Below are positions 1 to 8,151 of a DNA stretch of 64,000 nt, piece after piece. Position 1 is the first letter of the stretch. Every line of letters starts with the position of its first letter. Made by a program: the position numbers and the translations under genes. This DNA is from Pseudomonadota bacterium (GTDB taxonomy: Bacteria > Myxococcota_A > UBA796 > GCA-2862545): positions 38,001 through 102,000 of the forward strand of contig CANNIZ010000013.1 of the NCBI GenBank assembly GCA_947505245.1, read 5' to 3'. Under the pieces are notes generated by a model, which was not told the origin of the DNA, searched no databases, and saw only the letters and a program-made list of their open reading frames with translations.

Positions 1-547
1 GCCGCGCGAGTCGGGAGCCTTCGAGCACGAGGACCGGGTGGATGCGGACCGCGTCGAGCCGCTCGCACGCGTGAACCGCGTCACGCAGGGCGTGGTCGAA
101 CGAAGACCCGGGAAGTCCTGGGGCCAACACGCCGACGACGCGGACCTTGCCCGACAGCCCGGCGCACATCAGGTCGACGAGATCGCTCCGGTAGTGGCGT
201 CCCGCGGCCTTCGTGAGCGTGTCGTCGAACGAGAGCAGATCGAGCTCGATGCTCGTCGCGCCCGCGTCGACGAGCCGGGCCGCGTCCGCGCGCGTCAGCA
301 GATCGGGCCGCACCCGAGCGACGAACGGCAGGCCGCCGATCGCGTCGACCTGCTCCGGCGTGGGTGGTGGCCCGCCGAAGAAGCCGACCGTGAGCGCCCC
401 TTCGGGGCTGCGGTCGCGTCGGATCGCGTCCAACAGGGCCTTGATGGTCTCGGGTTCTTGGGTATGGCTGGTGGGCGGACACAACACGCAGCGCGGCTCG
501 TGCGGACAGCAGCCGAGGTTGATCGGCGCGACCACAGGCCCCTTCAC
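1..547 (-). CDS. Radical SAM protein, Elp3-like (partial, C-terminus beyond window)
   Basis: Only the first ~182 codons are inside the window; the gene runs off the left edge. The likely start is GTG at 547, which overlaps the rnc stop as GTGA. Residues 12-23 hold the cysteine cluster GCCPHEPRCVLC (C14-x5-C20-x2-C23), probably the [4Fe-4S]/SAM site. Next come TVGFFGGPPPTPEQ and then GATSIELDLLSF, the order expected for the radical SAM TIM barrel. The visible end (VRIHPVLVLEGSRLAR) matches the 'VRIYPTLVIKGT' stretch typical of Elp3-like proteins. A radical SAM gene of this type directly after rnc is also known in Firmicutes, so the pairing is not accidental. The Cys spacing is wider than the usual Cx3Cx2C. 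The substrate cannot be told from this fragment. Confidence 0.75.
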   Translation of the reverse strand, partial: MKGPVVAPINLGCCPHEPRCVLCPPTSHTQEPETIKALLDAIRRDRSPEGALTVGFFGGPPPTPEQVDAIGGLPFVARVRPDLLTRADAARLVDAGATSIELDLLSFDDTLTKAAGRHYRSDLVDLMCAGLSGKVRVVGVLAPGLPGSSFDHALRDAVHACERLDAVRIHPVLVLEGSRLAR

Positions 548-1275
548 GAGGTGGACTCGTCGTCGATCTCGCGGAGCACGGCGAGGGCGCGCAGCGCGGC
601 GTCGTGGGCGGCGCTCTTCTTGGAGACGCCTTGCCCCGTGGCGAGGTGCCGTTCGCCGAGGTGGACGGCGAACTCGAACACGCGCTGATGGGCCGGACCG
701 GTGGCCGAGACCTCTTCGTACCGTGGCTCGGGCAGCTGCCGCTCGAGGGCGAGCTCCTGCAGGCGGTTGCGCGCGTTCTTCGAGGCGTCGCCGTGACCTT
801 TTTCGGCGATGTCCGCGGCGAACTGTTGGAGATCGGCGTCGATCCATTGGGCGACGCGCGCTCGGCACGCGGGCAGGCCCGCCTCCAGGAACAGCGCTCC
901 GAGCACGGCCTCGAGGGCGTCGGCGAGCACCGACTCGAGCTCGCGGCCTCCCGACTTCTCTTCGCCGCGGCCGAGGCGCAGCAGCGGACCGAGGCCGAGG
1001 GTGCGCGCCATCCGGGCGACACGTTCGGTGCGCACGAGCTCGGTGCGCAGCCAATGGAGCGTTCCTTCGGGCACGTCGGGGAAGCGCTCGAACAGCAGCA
1101 TGGTCGTCGACGCCTGGAGGATGGCGTCGCCGAGGAACTCGAGGCGCTCGTTGTGGGGCACCCGCGCCTCGTGGGCGTAGCTCTTGCGGGTGAGGGCCTG
1201 CAGCGCGAGGGCCCTGTCGGCGAACGTGTGGACGAGCGCCCCTTCGAGGGTTGCGATGTCCGACTCGTCGCTCAC
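544..1275 (-). CDS. rnc: Ribonuclease III
   Basis: Double-strand-specific endoribonuclease that processes rRNA precursors and structured mRNAs in the cytoplasm. The 243-residue length is normal for bacterial RNase III. The catalytic signature NERLEFLGDAIL lies at residues 42-53, with the metal-binding Glu46 and Asp50; a second acidic cluster (ADALEAVLGALFLEAG) follows near 119-134. The C-terminal ~70 residues, starting at DASKNARNRLQELAL and ending with KKSAAHDAALRAL, form a double-stranded RNA-binding domain. The start ATG overlaps the mnmA stop (ATGA) and its own stop overlaps the radical SAM start (GTGA), so the three are probably translationally coupled. Confidence 0.97.
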   Translation of the reverse strand: MSDESDIATLEGALVHTFADRALALQALTRKSYAHEARVPHNERLEFLGDAILQASTTMLLFERFPDVPEGTLHWLRTELVRTERVARMARTLGLGPLLRLGRGEEKSGGRELESVLADALEAVLGALFLEAGLPACRARVAQWIDADLQQFAADIAEKGHGDASKNARNRLQELALERQLPEPRYEEVSATGPAHQRVFEFAVHLGERHLATGQGVSKKSAAHDAALRALAVLREIDDESTS

Positions 1276-2333
1276 GCACGCTCTTCCGCGACGGGGTCGA
1301 TGGACCGATCGACGAGCGCGCCGCCGAGCACCGTGGCGCGATCACCCGCGTAGAACACGATGCTCTGGCCGGGCGTGGCGGCTCGGGCAGGAGCGAGAAA
1401 CCGCACGTGCAGGGGCTCGTCGCCTTCGATTGCACACGGCACGAGCGCCCCGCGATGGCGCAGACGCGCGTACACGAGGTCGTTCTTTGCGGGCCGTTCG
1501 AAGAATTTCGCCCCGCTCGCGAGGACGCCGCGGTGGAGCGGGTCATCGCCGATCGTGACGGTGCGCGTGACCGGGTCGATCGACCGCACGTACCGCGGCT
1601 TCCCGAGCCCGACGCCGATGCCCCGGCGCTGGCCCACGGTGAAGCGGTAGTACGCGTCGTGTTTGCCGACGACCGCGCCGGACTCGTCGACGATGGTGCC
1701 GGAAGCGTCGAGGTCGGGACGCGCTTCGCGCACGACGCGGACGTGATCGTCATCAGGCACGAAGCAGATCTCCTGGGACTCGGCCTTCTCGGCCACCGAC
1801 AGGCCCAGGCGCGCGGCGTGGGCGCGGACCTCGTCCTTGGTCATGTCCCCGAGGGGAAACCGCGTGTAGGGCAGCGCGGTCGCGGGGATCTGCCACAGGA
1901 AATACGATTGGTCCTTGCCCGTCTCGCGCGCGGTCATGAGCCGGCCGTCCAGGACCCGGGCGTAGTGCCCGGTGGCCATCGCTTCGGCGCCGAGGGCCCG
2001 GGCGCGCGCCAACAACACGCGAAACCGGAGCAGCCCGTTGCAGCGTACGCAGGGGTTCGGTGTGCGTCCGCGCGCGAATTCGGCGACGAAGTCGTCGACG
2101 ACGGCCTCCTGGAACGCTTCCTTCAGGTTCACGACGTAGAACGGGATCCCGAGCTGGTCCGCCACGGCGCGCGCGTCGAGCGCGTCGTCTTCGCCGCAGC
2201 AGCGGCCCGCCGTCTTCGTGGTGGCGTCGTGCTGCCGGGTGTGCAGACCGATCACCTCGTGCCCTTGCTCCACGAGCAGGCCCGCAGCAACGGAACTATC
2301 GACCCCTCCGCTCATGGCGACCACGATACGCAT
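1272..2333 (-). CDS. mnmA: tRNA-specific 2-thiouridylase MnmA
   Basis: Adenylates and thiolates U34 of tRNAs for Lys, Glu and Gln. The N-terminus has the PP-loop ATP site SGGVDSS (residues 8-14). The catalytic Cys95 lies in TPNPCVRCNG and the partner Cys190 in SQEICFVPDDD, both conserved in the family, and the adjacent GHYAR and DQSYFLW blocks are also typical. I chose ATG at 2333 (MRIVVAMSGG, the canonical beginning); an in-frame GTG at 2342 would add three residues. The gene overlaps the end of the upstream glycosidase gene by ~38 bases and ends ATGA-overlapped with rnc. Confidence 0.96.
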   Translation of the reverse strand: MRIVVAMSGGVDSSVAAGLLVEQGHEVIGLHTRQHDATTKTAGRCCGEDDALDARAVADQLGIPFYVVNLKEAFQEAVVDDFVAEFARGRTPNPCVRCNGLLRFRVLLARARALGAEAMATGHYARVLDGRLMTARETGKDQSYFLWQIPATALPYTRFPLGDMTKDEVRAHAARLGLSVAEKAESQEICFVPDDDHVRVVREARPDLDASGTIVDESGAVVGKHDAYYRFTVGQRRGIGVGLGKPRYVRSIDPVTRTVTIGDDPLHRGVLASGAKFFERPAKNDLVYARLRHRGALVPCAIEGDEPLHVRFLAPARAATPGQSIVFYAGDRATVLGGALVDRSIDPVAEERA

Positions 2334-3075
2334 CGTCCTCACGTAACCCGGAGGGAGCCGGGATGGACGCGGTGATCACGACGCCGAAGCGCACGCTCGA
2401 CCCGCCGAAGTCCGTTTCGCCGCCATCCCAGAGCAGGGAGACGACGCCGTCGAGGAACAGCGCGTCTTCGCAATGAAGCTCGTCGCGGAACATCGTCGCG
2501 AAGTCGTGGAAACGCACGCTGCCGTCGCTGATCGCGAGGTAGACGGTGTTCCCGTCTGGCGACACGCCCACGCCGTTGCGCGGCAGCTTGTTCGTGGACT
2601 CCGCTCGGAATTCCGGGTGCACGGCGCCGTCGATCAACAGCATCGGACCGGACTGGGTGGCGTCCCGGACTGTGGCGAGATCCAAGGTCGCGACGACGCT
2701 GGTGACGTCGACGTGGGCCTTCCCGAGCGTGTCGACGTAGAACACGCCGTTCGGCATCAGGTGGAAGTTGCCGTCGCCTTCGTTCGTGTTGAGCGTGTGG
2801 CGCACCTGTCCGTTCAGCACGAACAGGCCGATCGGGCCGTCATCGTGGCCGTACATTCCCCCGTTCATCAGGGCCCGTGCGGTCGCGCCGTTCCGTTCGG
2901 CGGCGGCCTTTGCCTCCCCCATGGAGATGCCGCCCGCCCCGCCGAACATTCGAAGCTCGGCAGTCTGCAGGTCGACGGTGACGACGGTGTAGCCGTCTCC
3001 AAGGTGCTCGACGTGACGCTGCTCGACTGGCTCGGCGTGGGCGATGCTGGCGAGCGTGGCGGCGAGTGCGATCAC
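2296..3075 (-). CDS. Phosphodiester glycosidase family (NAGPA-domain) exported protein
   Basis: 259 residues with a short hydrophobic leader (residues 1-14, ending AHA) and therefore probably exported, although the n-region has no positive charge. The body resembles the NAGPA/DUF2233 fold: ALMNGGMYGHDDGPIGLFVLNG near the N-terminal third, NGVFYVD, then a core SGPMLLIDGAVHPEF and NGVGVSPDGNTVYLAISD, and near the end CEDALFLDGVVSLLW. In this family these segments form the phosphodiester-cleaving site; the substrate here is unknown. The start overlaps the preceding lipoprotein gene by ATGA. The last ~15 residues (Arg-rich) read over the mnmA start and look like an overrun past the domain end. 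Confidence 0.8.
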   Translation of the reverse strand: MIALAATLASIAHAEPVEQRHVEHLGDGYTVVTVDLQTAELRMFGGAGGISMGEAKAAAERNGATARALMNGGMYGHDDGPIGLFVLNGQVRHTLNTNEGDGNFHLMPNGVFYVDTLGKAHVDVTSVVATLDLATVRDATQSGPMLLIDGAVHPEFRAESTNKLPRNGVGVSPDGNTVYLAISDGSVRFHDFATMFRDELHCEDALFLDGVVSLLWDGGETDFGGSSVRFGVVITASIPAPSGLREDDAYRGRHERRGR

Positions 3076-3686
3076 TCGTCGCGCTCGTCCATCTTGCCGT
3101 CACCGTTGGTGTCGCGGCCGGTGCGGTTCACGAGCCCGTTCTCGTCGAACCTCTCCCAGATGTCGATCAATGAGTCGCCGTTCGTGTCGCGCTCTTTGCG
3201 GGTGATCCGCGGCGGCACGCCCTCATAATAGCTGAACTGGTCCATCTTGCCGTTTCCGTCCGAATCGACCTCGGACATCACGCGCAGGTTGTTCTGGTAG
3301 TGGTCCGTCCAGTCGAAGTGGCCGTCGAAGTTGCCATCCATCTCTTCGCGTTCGAGCTCACCCTTCTCGTTGAAGTACGTGATCTTATCGACTTCGCCGT
3401 CCAGGTTGAGGTCGACCTCCTTGCGGACCAGCAGCCGAGCCGCGTTGGCCCGCGGCTGGTACGTGTTGAAGACGTCCGGCTTGTTGTCTTCGTTCAGGTC
3501 GATCTCTTGCAGGATCATTCCGTCCGCCAGGACCTTTTCGACGATCTTGAACTCTTCCTGGCTGGGGGCCTCGTGCACGACCGTATTGGTGACCTTCTTC
3601 TTGCAGCCCGGCGCACACGCGACCGCGATCAGGCCGCCGAGGAGGAGCGTTCGGAGGGTGCCGGGACGCGTGAAGGAGACGTTCAC
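3072..3686 (-). CDS. Lipoprotein with Asp-rich, EF-hand-like calcium-binding repeats
   Basis: 204 residues. The basic-hydrophobic N-terminus ends in a lipobox-like AVACAPGC, followed by KKK, so it is probably lipidated. From about residue 60 it is built from repeats of the form DxNxDxxxDxxxxY, for example DLNLDGEVDKITYF, DGNFDGHFDWTDHY, DSDGNGKMDQFSYY and DTNGDSLIDIWERF. These resemble the EF-hand loops of dockerin/TSP3-type repeats and should bind Ca2+. No enzymatic motif is seen. It is a paralogue of the next gene upstream (3683-4135) and overlaps it by ATGA. Likely an outer-surface or periplasmic structural protein. Confidence 0.75.
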   Translation of the reverse strand: MNVSFTRPGTLRTLLLGGLIAVACAPGCKKKVTNTVVHEAPSQEEFKIVEKVLADGMILQEIDLNEDNKPDVFNTYQPRANAARLLVRKEVDLNLDGEVDKITYFNEKGELEREEMDGNFDGHFDWTDHYQNNLRVMSEVDSDGNGKMDQFSYYEGVPPRITRKERDTNGDSLIDIWERFDENGLVNRTGRDTNGDGKMDERDE

Positions 3687-4135
3687 AGGCGCTCCCGGCC
3701 GGCGACGGTGCCGTCGGGTGCGTAGGAGAACACGACGTCTACGCGTCCATCAAAGTCCGTGTCGGCCTCCGCCGTGACGCGCAACCCGTTCGCGTAGTGG
3801 TCTACCCAGTCGATGCGTCCATCGAAGTCGCCGTCCATTTCTTCGGCCTCGATCGTGCCCGAGGAGTCGAACCAGGTGACAATGTCCATCTGGCCGTCGT
3901 TGTTGAGGTCGGCCTCCTTCTTGCGGACGTTGTTGCCGGCCGTCCAATTGACGATCTCGGGCTTTCCGTCTGCGTTGAAGTCGATCACCTGCTTGTTCCA
4001 GCCCGAGTCGTTCAACCCGGCGCCGATGGGCGGGTGCTTGACGGCGGGCGCCGCGGCTTCTGCCGCAGGTGCTACCGGCTGCTGTTTGGGGCAGGCGGCG
4101 AGCAGGATCAACAATGGCAGGAGCGTGTTCTTCAT
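3683..4135 (-). CDS. Lipoprotein with Asp-rich calcium-binding repeats, paralogue of the next gene
   Basis: 150 residues. ATG at 4135 was chosen because AAAGG lies 8 bases upstream and it gives a clean lipoprotein signal, MKNTLLPLLILLAAC; an in-frame ATG 27 bases earlier has no such support. After an Ala/Pro linker come repeats such as DFNADGKPEIVNW, DLNNDGQMDIVTWF, DGDFDGRIDWVDHY and DTDFDGRVDVVFSY, matching the repeats of the downstream paralogue. It is the first gene of the minus-strand chain running to rnc, so any promoter for that chain should lie in 4136-4243. Confidence 0.75.
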   Translation of the reverse strand: MKNTLLPLLILLAACPKQQPVAPAAEAAAPAVKHPPIGAGLNDSGWNKQVIDFNADGKPEIVNWTAGNNVRKKEADLNNDGQMDIVTWFDSSGTIEAEEMDGDFDGRIDWVDHYANGLRVTAEADTDFDGRVDVVFSYAPDGTVAGRERL

Positions 4136-4243
4136 GATGAAACCTTTGGCACGATAACCCAAGTTGACGCGACGCGCCGAGGGCGTATTCGGTGGCAGGC
4201 GACGTGGGAGGCCACTCCGGGGTAAGGTCGGGTCGGAGGTGCC

Positions 4244-5437
4244 GTGTCCGCAGAGCGTCCACTGCCGCGTCCGAGGCTCGTCATCGTCGACGATGAGCCC
4301 GTGATTCTCGACCTGCTGGCGAGCTTGTTCACCGACGGTGACGTCGACGTCATCGCGTGTCGTTCGGGCAAAGAGGCGCTCGAACGCATGGAGCAGGGCG
4401 GCGTCGACGTGCTCCTAACCGACAAGAACCTGCCCGACTTTGCAGGCGGCGGGCTCGATCTCGTGCGTCACGCGCGGCGGATCACGCCGGACGCCGAGGC
4501 GATCGTCATTACGGGCTACGCGTCGCTCGACACCGCGCTGCGAGCGATGGAGCTCGGGGTCTACGACTACATCGTGAAGCCGCCGCGCGACATCTTCGAC
4601 GTCAAGCGCAAGGTGTTCCAGGCGTTCGAAAAGCAGGACCTCGCGCGGGTGAATCGACGCCTCGTTCGGGATCTTTCAGCGAAGAACGCCGAGCTCGAGC
4701 AGGCGCTCGACGCGCTGAAGGCGACGCAGGCCGAGCTCGTCCAGGCCGAGAAGCTCGCTGGAATCGGTACCTTGGCGGCGGGGATCGCTCACGAGATCAG
4801 CTCGCCGCTGTTCGGGGTGATGGGCCTCGCCGAGGCGATCCGCGACGAAGACGACCCGAAGCTCGTACGCCAATACGCGACGGACATCGTCGAATACAGC
4901 AGGACGATCAAGGACATCGTCGTCGAGCTTTCGGGCTACTCGCGCACCGCCGATCACGAATACCTGACGACGGTGGACCTCGCGCGGGCGATCGACGACT
5001 CCGTGCGCCTCGTGCAGCGGTCCGGTCTCGTGGCTGAGGGCGTGAAGGTGCTTTGCGACGTCCCCCCCGCGCTGTTCGTGCACGCGCGCACGAACGAGAT
5101 CCAGCAGGTGTTCGTCAACCTGGTGAAGAACGCGGTGGAAGCTGTGCAGGAGCGCCACGGCGTTGGGCACGGCACGGTGCGCGTCACGGGGGGACAGGTG
5201 CCGCGCGAAGGCGGCGCCACGGTCTGGGTGCGCGTCGAAGACGATGGCGCGGGCATCCCAGCCGACAAGCAGGCCGTGATCTTCGATCCGTTCTACACGA
5301 CCAAGCCCCCGGGCAAGGGCACCGGGCTTGGCTTGAACATCGTCTACCGCATCCTCACCAAGTACCGCAGCACCATCGGCGTCGAATCGCTTCCAGGCCA
5401 GGGAGCGGCGTTCCTGCTCCGCTTCCCGGTTGATTAG
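4244..5437 (+). CDS. Soluble sensor: response-regulator receiver fused to histidine kinase
   Basis: 397 residues, no membrane segment. A receiver domain (residues ~11-130) has VDDEP, phospho-acceptor Asp60 in LLTDKNLPD and the Lys of VKPP. A coiled-coil linker (~135-168, rich in Glu/Leu/Ala) follows. Then comes a HisKA domain with His183 in AGIAHEISSP, and an ATPase domain with the N-box FVNLVKNAVEAV, G1 box VEDDGAGIP, F-box FDPFYTTK and G2 box GKGTGLGLN. All kinase boxes are intact. Start GTG at 4244 is preceded by GGAGG. It is followed six bases later by a membrane kinase whose ATPase domain is degenerate, suggesting this protein supplies kinase activity to the pair. Confidence 0.9.
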   Translation: MSAERPLPRPRLVIVDDEPVILDLLASLFTDGDVDVIACRSGKEALERMEQGGVDVLLTDKNLPDFAGGGLDLVRHARRITPDAEAIVITGYASLDTALRAMELGVYDYIVKPPRDIFDVKRKVFQAFEKQDLARVNRRLVRDLSAKNAELEQALDALKATQAELVQAEKLAGIGTLAAGIAHEISSPLFGVMGLAEAIRDEDDPKLVRQYATDIVEYSRTIKDIVVELSGYSRTADHEYLTTVDLARAIDDSVRLVQRSGLVAEGVKVLCDVPPALFVHARTNEIQQVFVNLVKNAVEAVQERHGVGHGTVRVTGGQVPREGGATVWVRVEDDGAGIPADKQAVIFDPFYTTKPPGKGTGLGLNIVYRILTKYRSTIGVESLPGQGAAFLLRFPVD

Positions 5438-5443
5438 CCCGCG

Positions 5444-7279
5444 ATGCGCCTTCGGCTGAGGCTGGTCGTCGCCATGACGATCGTGGCGCTCCTGCCGCTG
5501 CTGCTCACCGGCTGGTTCGCGACGGACATCGCGGTGACCGAGAACCAGCGGAGCAGCGACGAGCGCCTGTTGCGCGATGCTTCGGCGATCGCTCAGGTGG
5601 TGGACAGCTGGGTGGTGGCGCAGCGTGACGCGCTCGAAGGTTGGACCGTCCCGTTTGCGATCGGCGAAAACGCGTCGTTGCAACGGGGTTTGCTGGCGGC
5701 GATCCTCCAGGCGAACCCCTCGTTCGTGTCGGTCGTGCTGGTCGACCGCGACAACGTCGTCGTGGTCGAGCCGGTCTGGGTGGACGCGGCCCTCGCGGGC
5801 GTGGATGTTCGTCGCACGGTCGGGTCGGCGGAGCGCGCACGGGCGTTGGTGTCGAAGCTGCCTTCGTCTGCGGCGATCGAAGCGCATGACGCAGGCGTGG
5901 CGCGCGACGACGCGCTGCCGATCGGGGGCGCCGTCGGCAGTTCGTGGAGGTTCGCGCAGGGCCAGGCGCCTTCGGTGCCGATAGCGGTCGTCGGTCCGCG
6001 CGATCCAGGGCTCGTGTTCGGGGCCGAGCTGTCGTTGTCGGAGGTCGCGAAGCTGATCGCGACGCAGTCCACGCCGGACCACCGTGTGTCGGTGGTGGAC
6101 AACGAGGGGGCGGTGATCCTCGGGGACGGTACCGGTGCGGAGAGCCTCGCGACGCTGGGCTCGGACGCGACGGTGGCGTTCGTCCTGCCGGACGGGACGG
6201 CGGTGCGGGGTGCTATCGCCGTCGTAGCGACTCCAGACTGGCGCGTCATCACGATCGAGCCCGCAGCGGCGGCCGAGGCGTCGGGTAGCGCGATTCGGGC
6301 GCGCACGGCTCAGGTGCTGGTGGTGTCGCTGTTGCTCGCGTTGGGCGTCGGAGCGGTGCTCGCGCGGTCGCTGTCGGAGCCGGTGCGCGAGCTGTCCGAC
6401 GGCGCGCTGCGGGTGGCGGACGGCGATTATGGAAGGAAAGTGGCGGAGGATCGCGGTGACGAGATCGGCGATCTCCAGCGCGCGTTCAACCACCTGTCGT
6501 CGCGGCTCGCGAGCGGGCGGGACGAGATCGCGCGTCAGCGCGCCGAGATCGAGGGGTTCAACCGCGAGCTGCAGGCGCGGGTGGACGAGCGCACGCGCGA
6601 ATTGGTGGAAGCGCAGGTCCGTCTTGTGCAATCCGGGCAGCTCGCGGCCGTCGCCGAGATGGGTGCCGGGCTCGCTCACGAGCTCAACAACCCGATCGCG
6701 GCGATCCTCGGCACGGCTCAGGTCGTGCGCATGCGCCTGCGCGGGACGCCGGAGGAGGAGCGGGTCGCGCGCATCGAGGAGCAGGCCACGCGGTGCCGGG
6801 AGGTGGTCGCGTCCATGCTCAAGCTGTCGGAAGGGAGCTCCGAAGGTGGTAATGAGCCGGGTTCCGTCGATGTGGTAGATTTGAGGGGAATGCTGGCGGA
6901 GGTGGCGGCGCTGGTCGCGGCACCGTTCCGGCAGCGGGGTGTCACGCTCGTGGTGGAGTCGTCCGATCAAGCTGTGGAAGCCTCTGCGAACCCGGTGGCG
7001 ACGAGCCGCGTCCTCGCCCAGGTCCTGCAGTCGTTTCGTTCGGGGCTCCCGGACGGCGCGCGTCTGGTGGTTCGGGCCGCCTTGATCGACGGGCGCGCGT
7101 CGGTGCTGTTCGAGCCGGATCGCCCGATCGCGAAGGGCTCCGCGCGCGACGACTGGATGGCGTCGGGCTTGTCGCTGTGGGTGGCGCGGCGGCAGCTCGA
7201 GACGATGAGCGGGCGTCTGGACGAGCCCGGTACGGGCCAGACGGCGTGGGTGTTGTCGTTGCCCGCGGGGGCCGCGTGA
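5444..7279 (+). CDS. Membrane histidine kinase with degenerate ATPase domain
   Basis: 611 residues. A first membrane helix (~6-27) is followed by a ~260-residue extracytoplasmic sensor, a second helix (~290-310) and a HAMP domain (~312-362, LSEPVRELSDGALRVADGDY). Then comes a coiled coil and a HisKA segment with His412 in GLAHELNNP. The C-terminal ~150 residues sit where the ATPase should be. However, the N-box position reads LAQVLQSFRSGLPDG with no Asn, and there is no DxGxG G1 box or FxPF F-box. I infer it cannot bind ATP normally and may be phosphorylated by the neighbouring REC-kinase. Its stop overlaps the next start as GTGA. Confidence 0.88.
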   Translation: MRLRLRLVVAMTIVALLPLLLTGWFATDIAVTENQRSSDERLLRDASAIAQVVDSWVVAQRDALEGWTVPFAIGENASLQRGLLAAILQANPSFVSVVLVDRDNVVVVEPVWVDAALAGVDVRRTVGSAERARALVSKLPSSAAIEAHDAGVARDDALPIGGAVGSSWRFAQGQAPSVPIAVVGPRDPGLVFGAELSLSEVAKLIATQSTPDHRVSVVDNEGAVILGDGTGAESLATLGSDATVAFVLPDGTAVRGAIAVVATPDWRVITIEPAAAAEASGSAIRARTAQVLVVSLLLALGVGAVLARSLSEPVRELSDGALRVADGDYGRKVAEDRGDEIGDLQRAFNHLSSRLASGRDEIARQRAEIEGFNRELQARVDERTRELVEAQVRLVQSGQLAAVAEMGAGLAHELNNPIAAILGTAQVVRMRLRGTPEEERVARIEEQATRCREVVASMLKLSEGSSEGGNEPGSVDVVDLRGMLAEVAALVAAPFRQRGVTLVVESSDQAVEASANPVATSRVLAQVLQSFRSGLPDGARLVVRAALIDGRASVLFEPDRPIAKGSARDDWMASGLSLWVARRQLETMSGRLDEPGTGQTAWVLSLPAGAA

Positions 7280-8151
7280 AGCGCTGGCTCGCGCCGGTGC
7301 TCGCGGTCGTGGTGCTCGTCGCCGCGGCGTTCGCGATCTTGTCGTACACCCGCGACGAGACGGTCCAATCCGATCTTGTGCTGATGGAGATCGACGGCGA
7401 GGTCAAGGTCATCGGAGGCGACGGGAAGCCCGAGGCCGTCATCGCGGGGCTGGCGCTGGATCCGAAAGATCGCGTGACCACGGGCCTCTCCTCGCGCGCC
7501 GTGCTGGCGATGGGTCCGACGTCGCGGATTCGACTGGGTCCGCAGTCGACCGTTCGCGTCGTCGGGCACGATGAACAGGCGGTCACGCTCGAGCTCGAGG
7601 GGGGCGCGCTGCAGGCCACCGTCCGCCCCGGCCCGACGGCGCTGCGCATCGGCAGCAACGGTCGCGAAGTCCTGGCCACCGACGCCGCGTTCGAGATGGG
7701 CGTCGGCGACGACGGGACGCTCGTGGTCGAGGTCACCGAGGGCGCGGCCGCGACGTCGGGCATCTCAGGGGTGGCTGAGGTGCGCTCGGGCGAGCGCGTG
7801 ACCATCGCAGGTGACGGCACGGGCGTGGTGAGCCCCGTGTCGTCCGACCTGTTGCTCGCCGTGACGTGGCCCGAAGCACGTCGGACGAAGGAGCCGACGA
7901 CGCGCGTCACCGGCATGACCGTCCCGAGCGCCACCGTAAACGTTCGCGGCGGCGGGAAGGTGGTCCAGGTCCGCGCCGATCGCACGGGGCGGTTCGAGGC
8001 CGAGGTGCCGCTTCTCGAAGGCGACAACCCGCTGTCCGTCGAGGCCACCGACGTGCTCGGAAACGTCGCCTCCGTCGAGGGCGTCACGGTGCTGCTCAAG
8101 ACCAAGGGCGCCGCGTTCAACAGCTACGTCGGCGGCACGGTGCCGCCGTGA
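7276..8151 (+). CDS. FecR-domain envelope protein with Ig-like C-terminal segment
   Basis: 291 residues from GTG 7276, which overlaps the kinase stop (GTGA). A single N-terminal membrane helix (residues ~5-23) anchors a periplasmic region. Residues ~35-165 resemble a FecR domain: DGEVKVIGG, LDPKDRVTTGLSSRAVLAMG, RIRLGPQSTVRV, LELEGGALQATV, EVTEGAAAT and RSGERVTI. The C-terminal ~90 residues read like a bacterial Ig-like repeat (VPSATVNVRGGG, DRTGRFEAEVPL, NPLSVEATDVLGN). FecR domains typically sense or transmit envelope signals. There is no N-terminal anti-sigma segment, so it is probably a structural or sensory partner of the two kinases upstream. Confidence 0.78.
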   Translation: MKRWLAPVLAVVVLVAAAFAILSYTRDETVQSDLVLMEIDGEVKVIGGDGKPEAVIAGLALDPKDRVTTGLSSRAVLAMGPTSRIRLGPQSTVRVVGHDEQAVTLELEGGALQATVRPGPTALRIGSNGREVLATDAAFEMGVGDDGTLVVEVTEGAAATSGISGVAEVRSGERVTIAGDGTGVVSPVSSDLLLAVTWPEARRTKEPTTRVTGMTVPSATVNVRGGGKVVQVRADRTGRFEAEVPLLEGDNPLSVEATDVLGNVASVEGVTVLLKTKGAAFNSYVGGTVPP

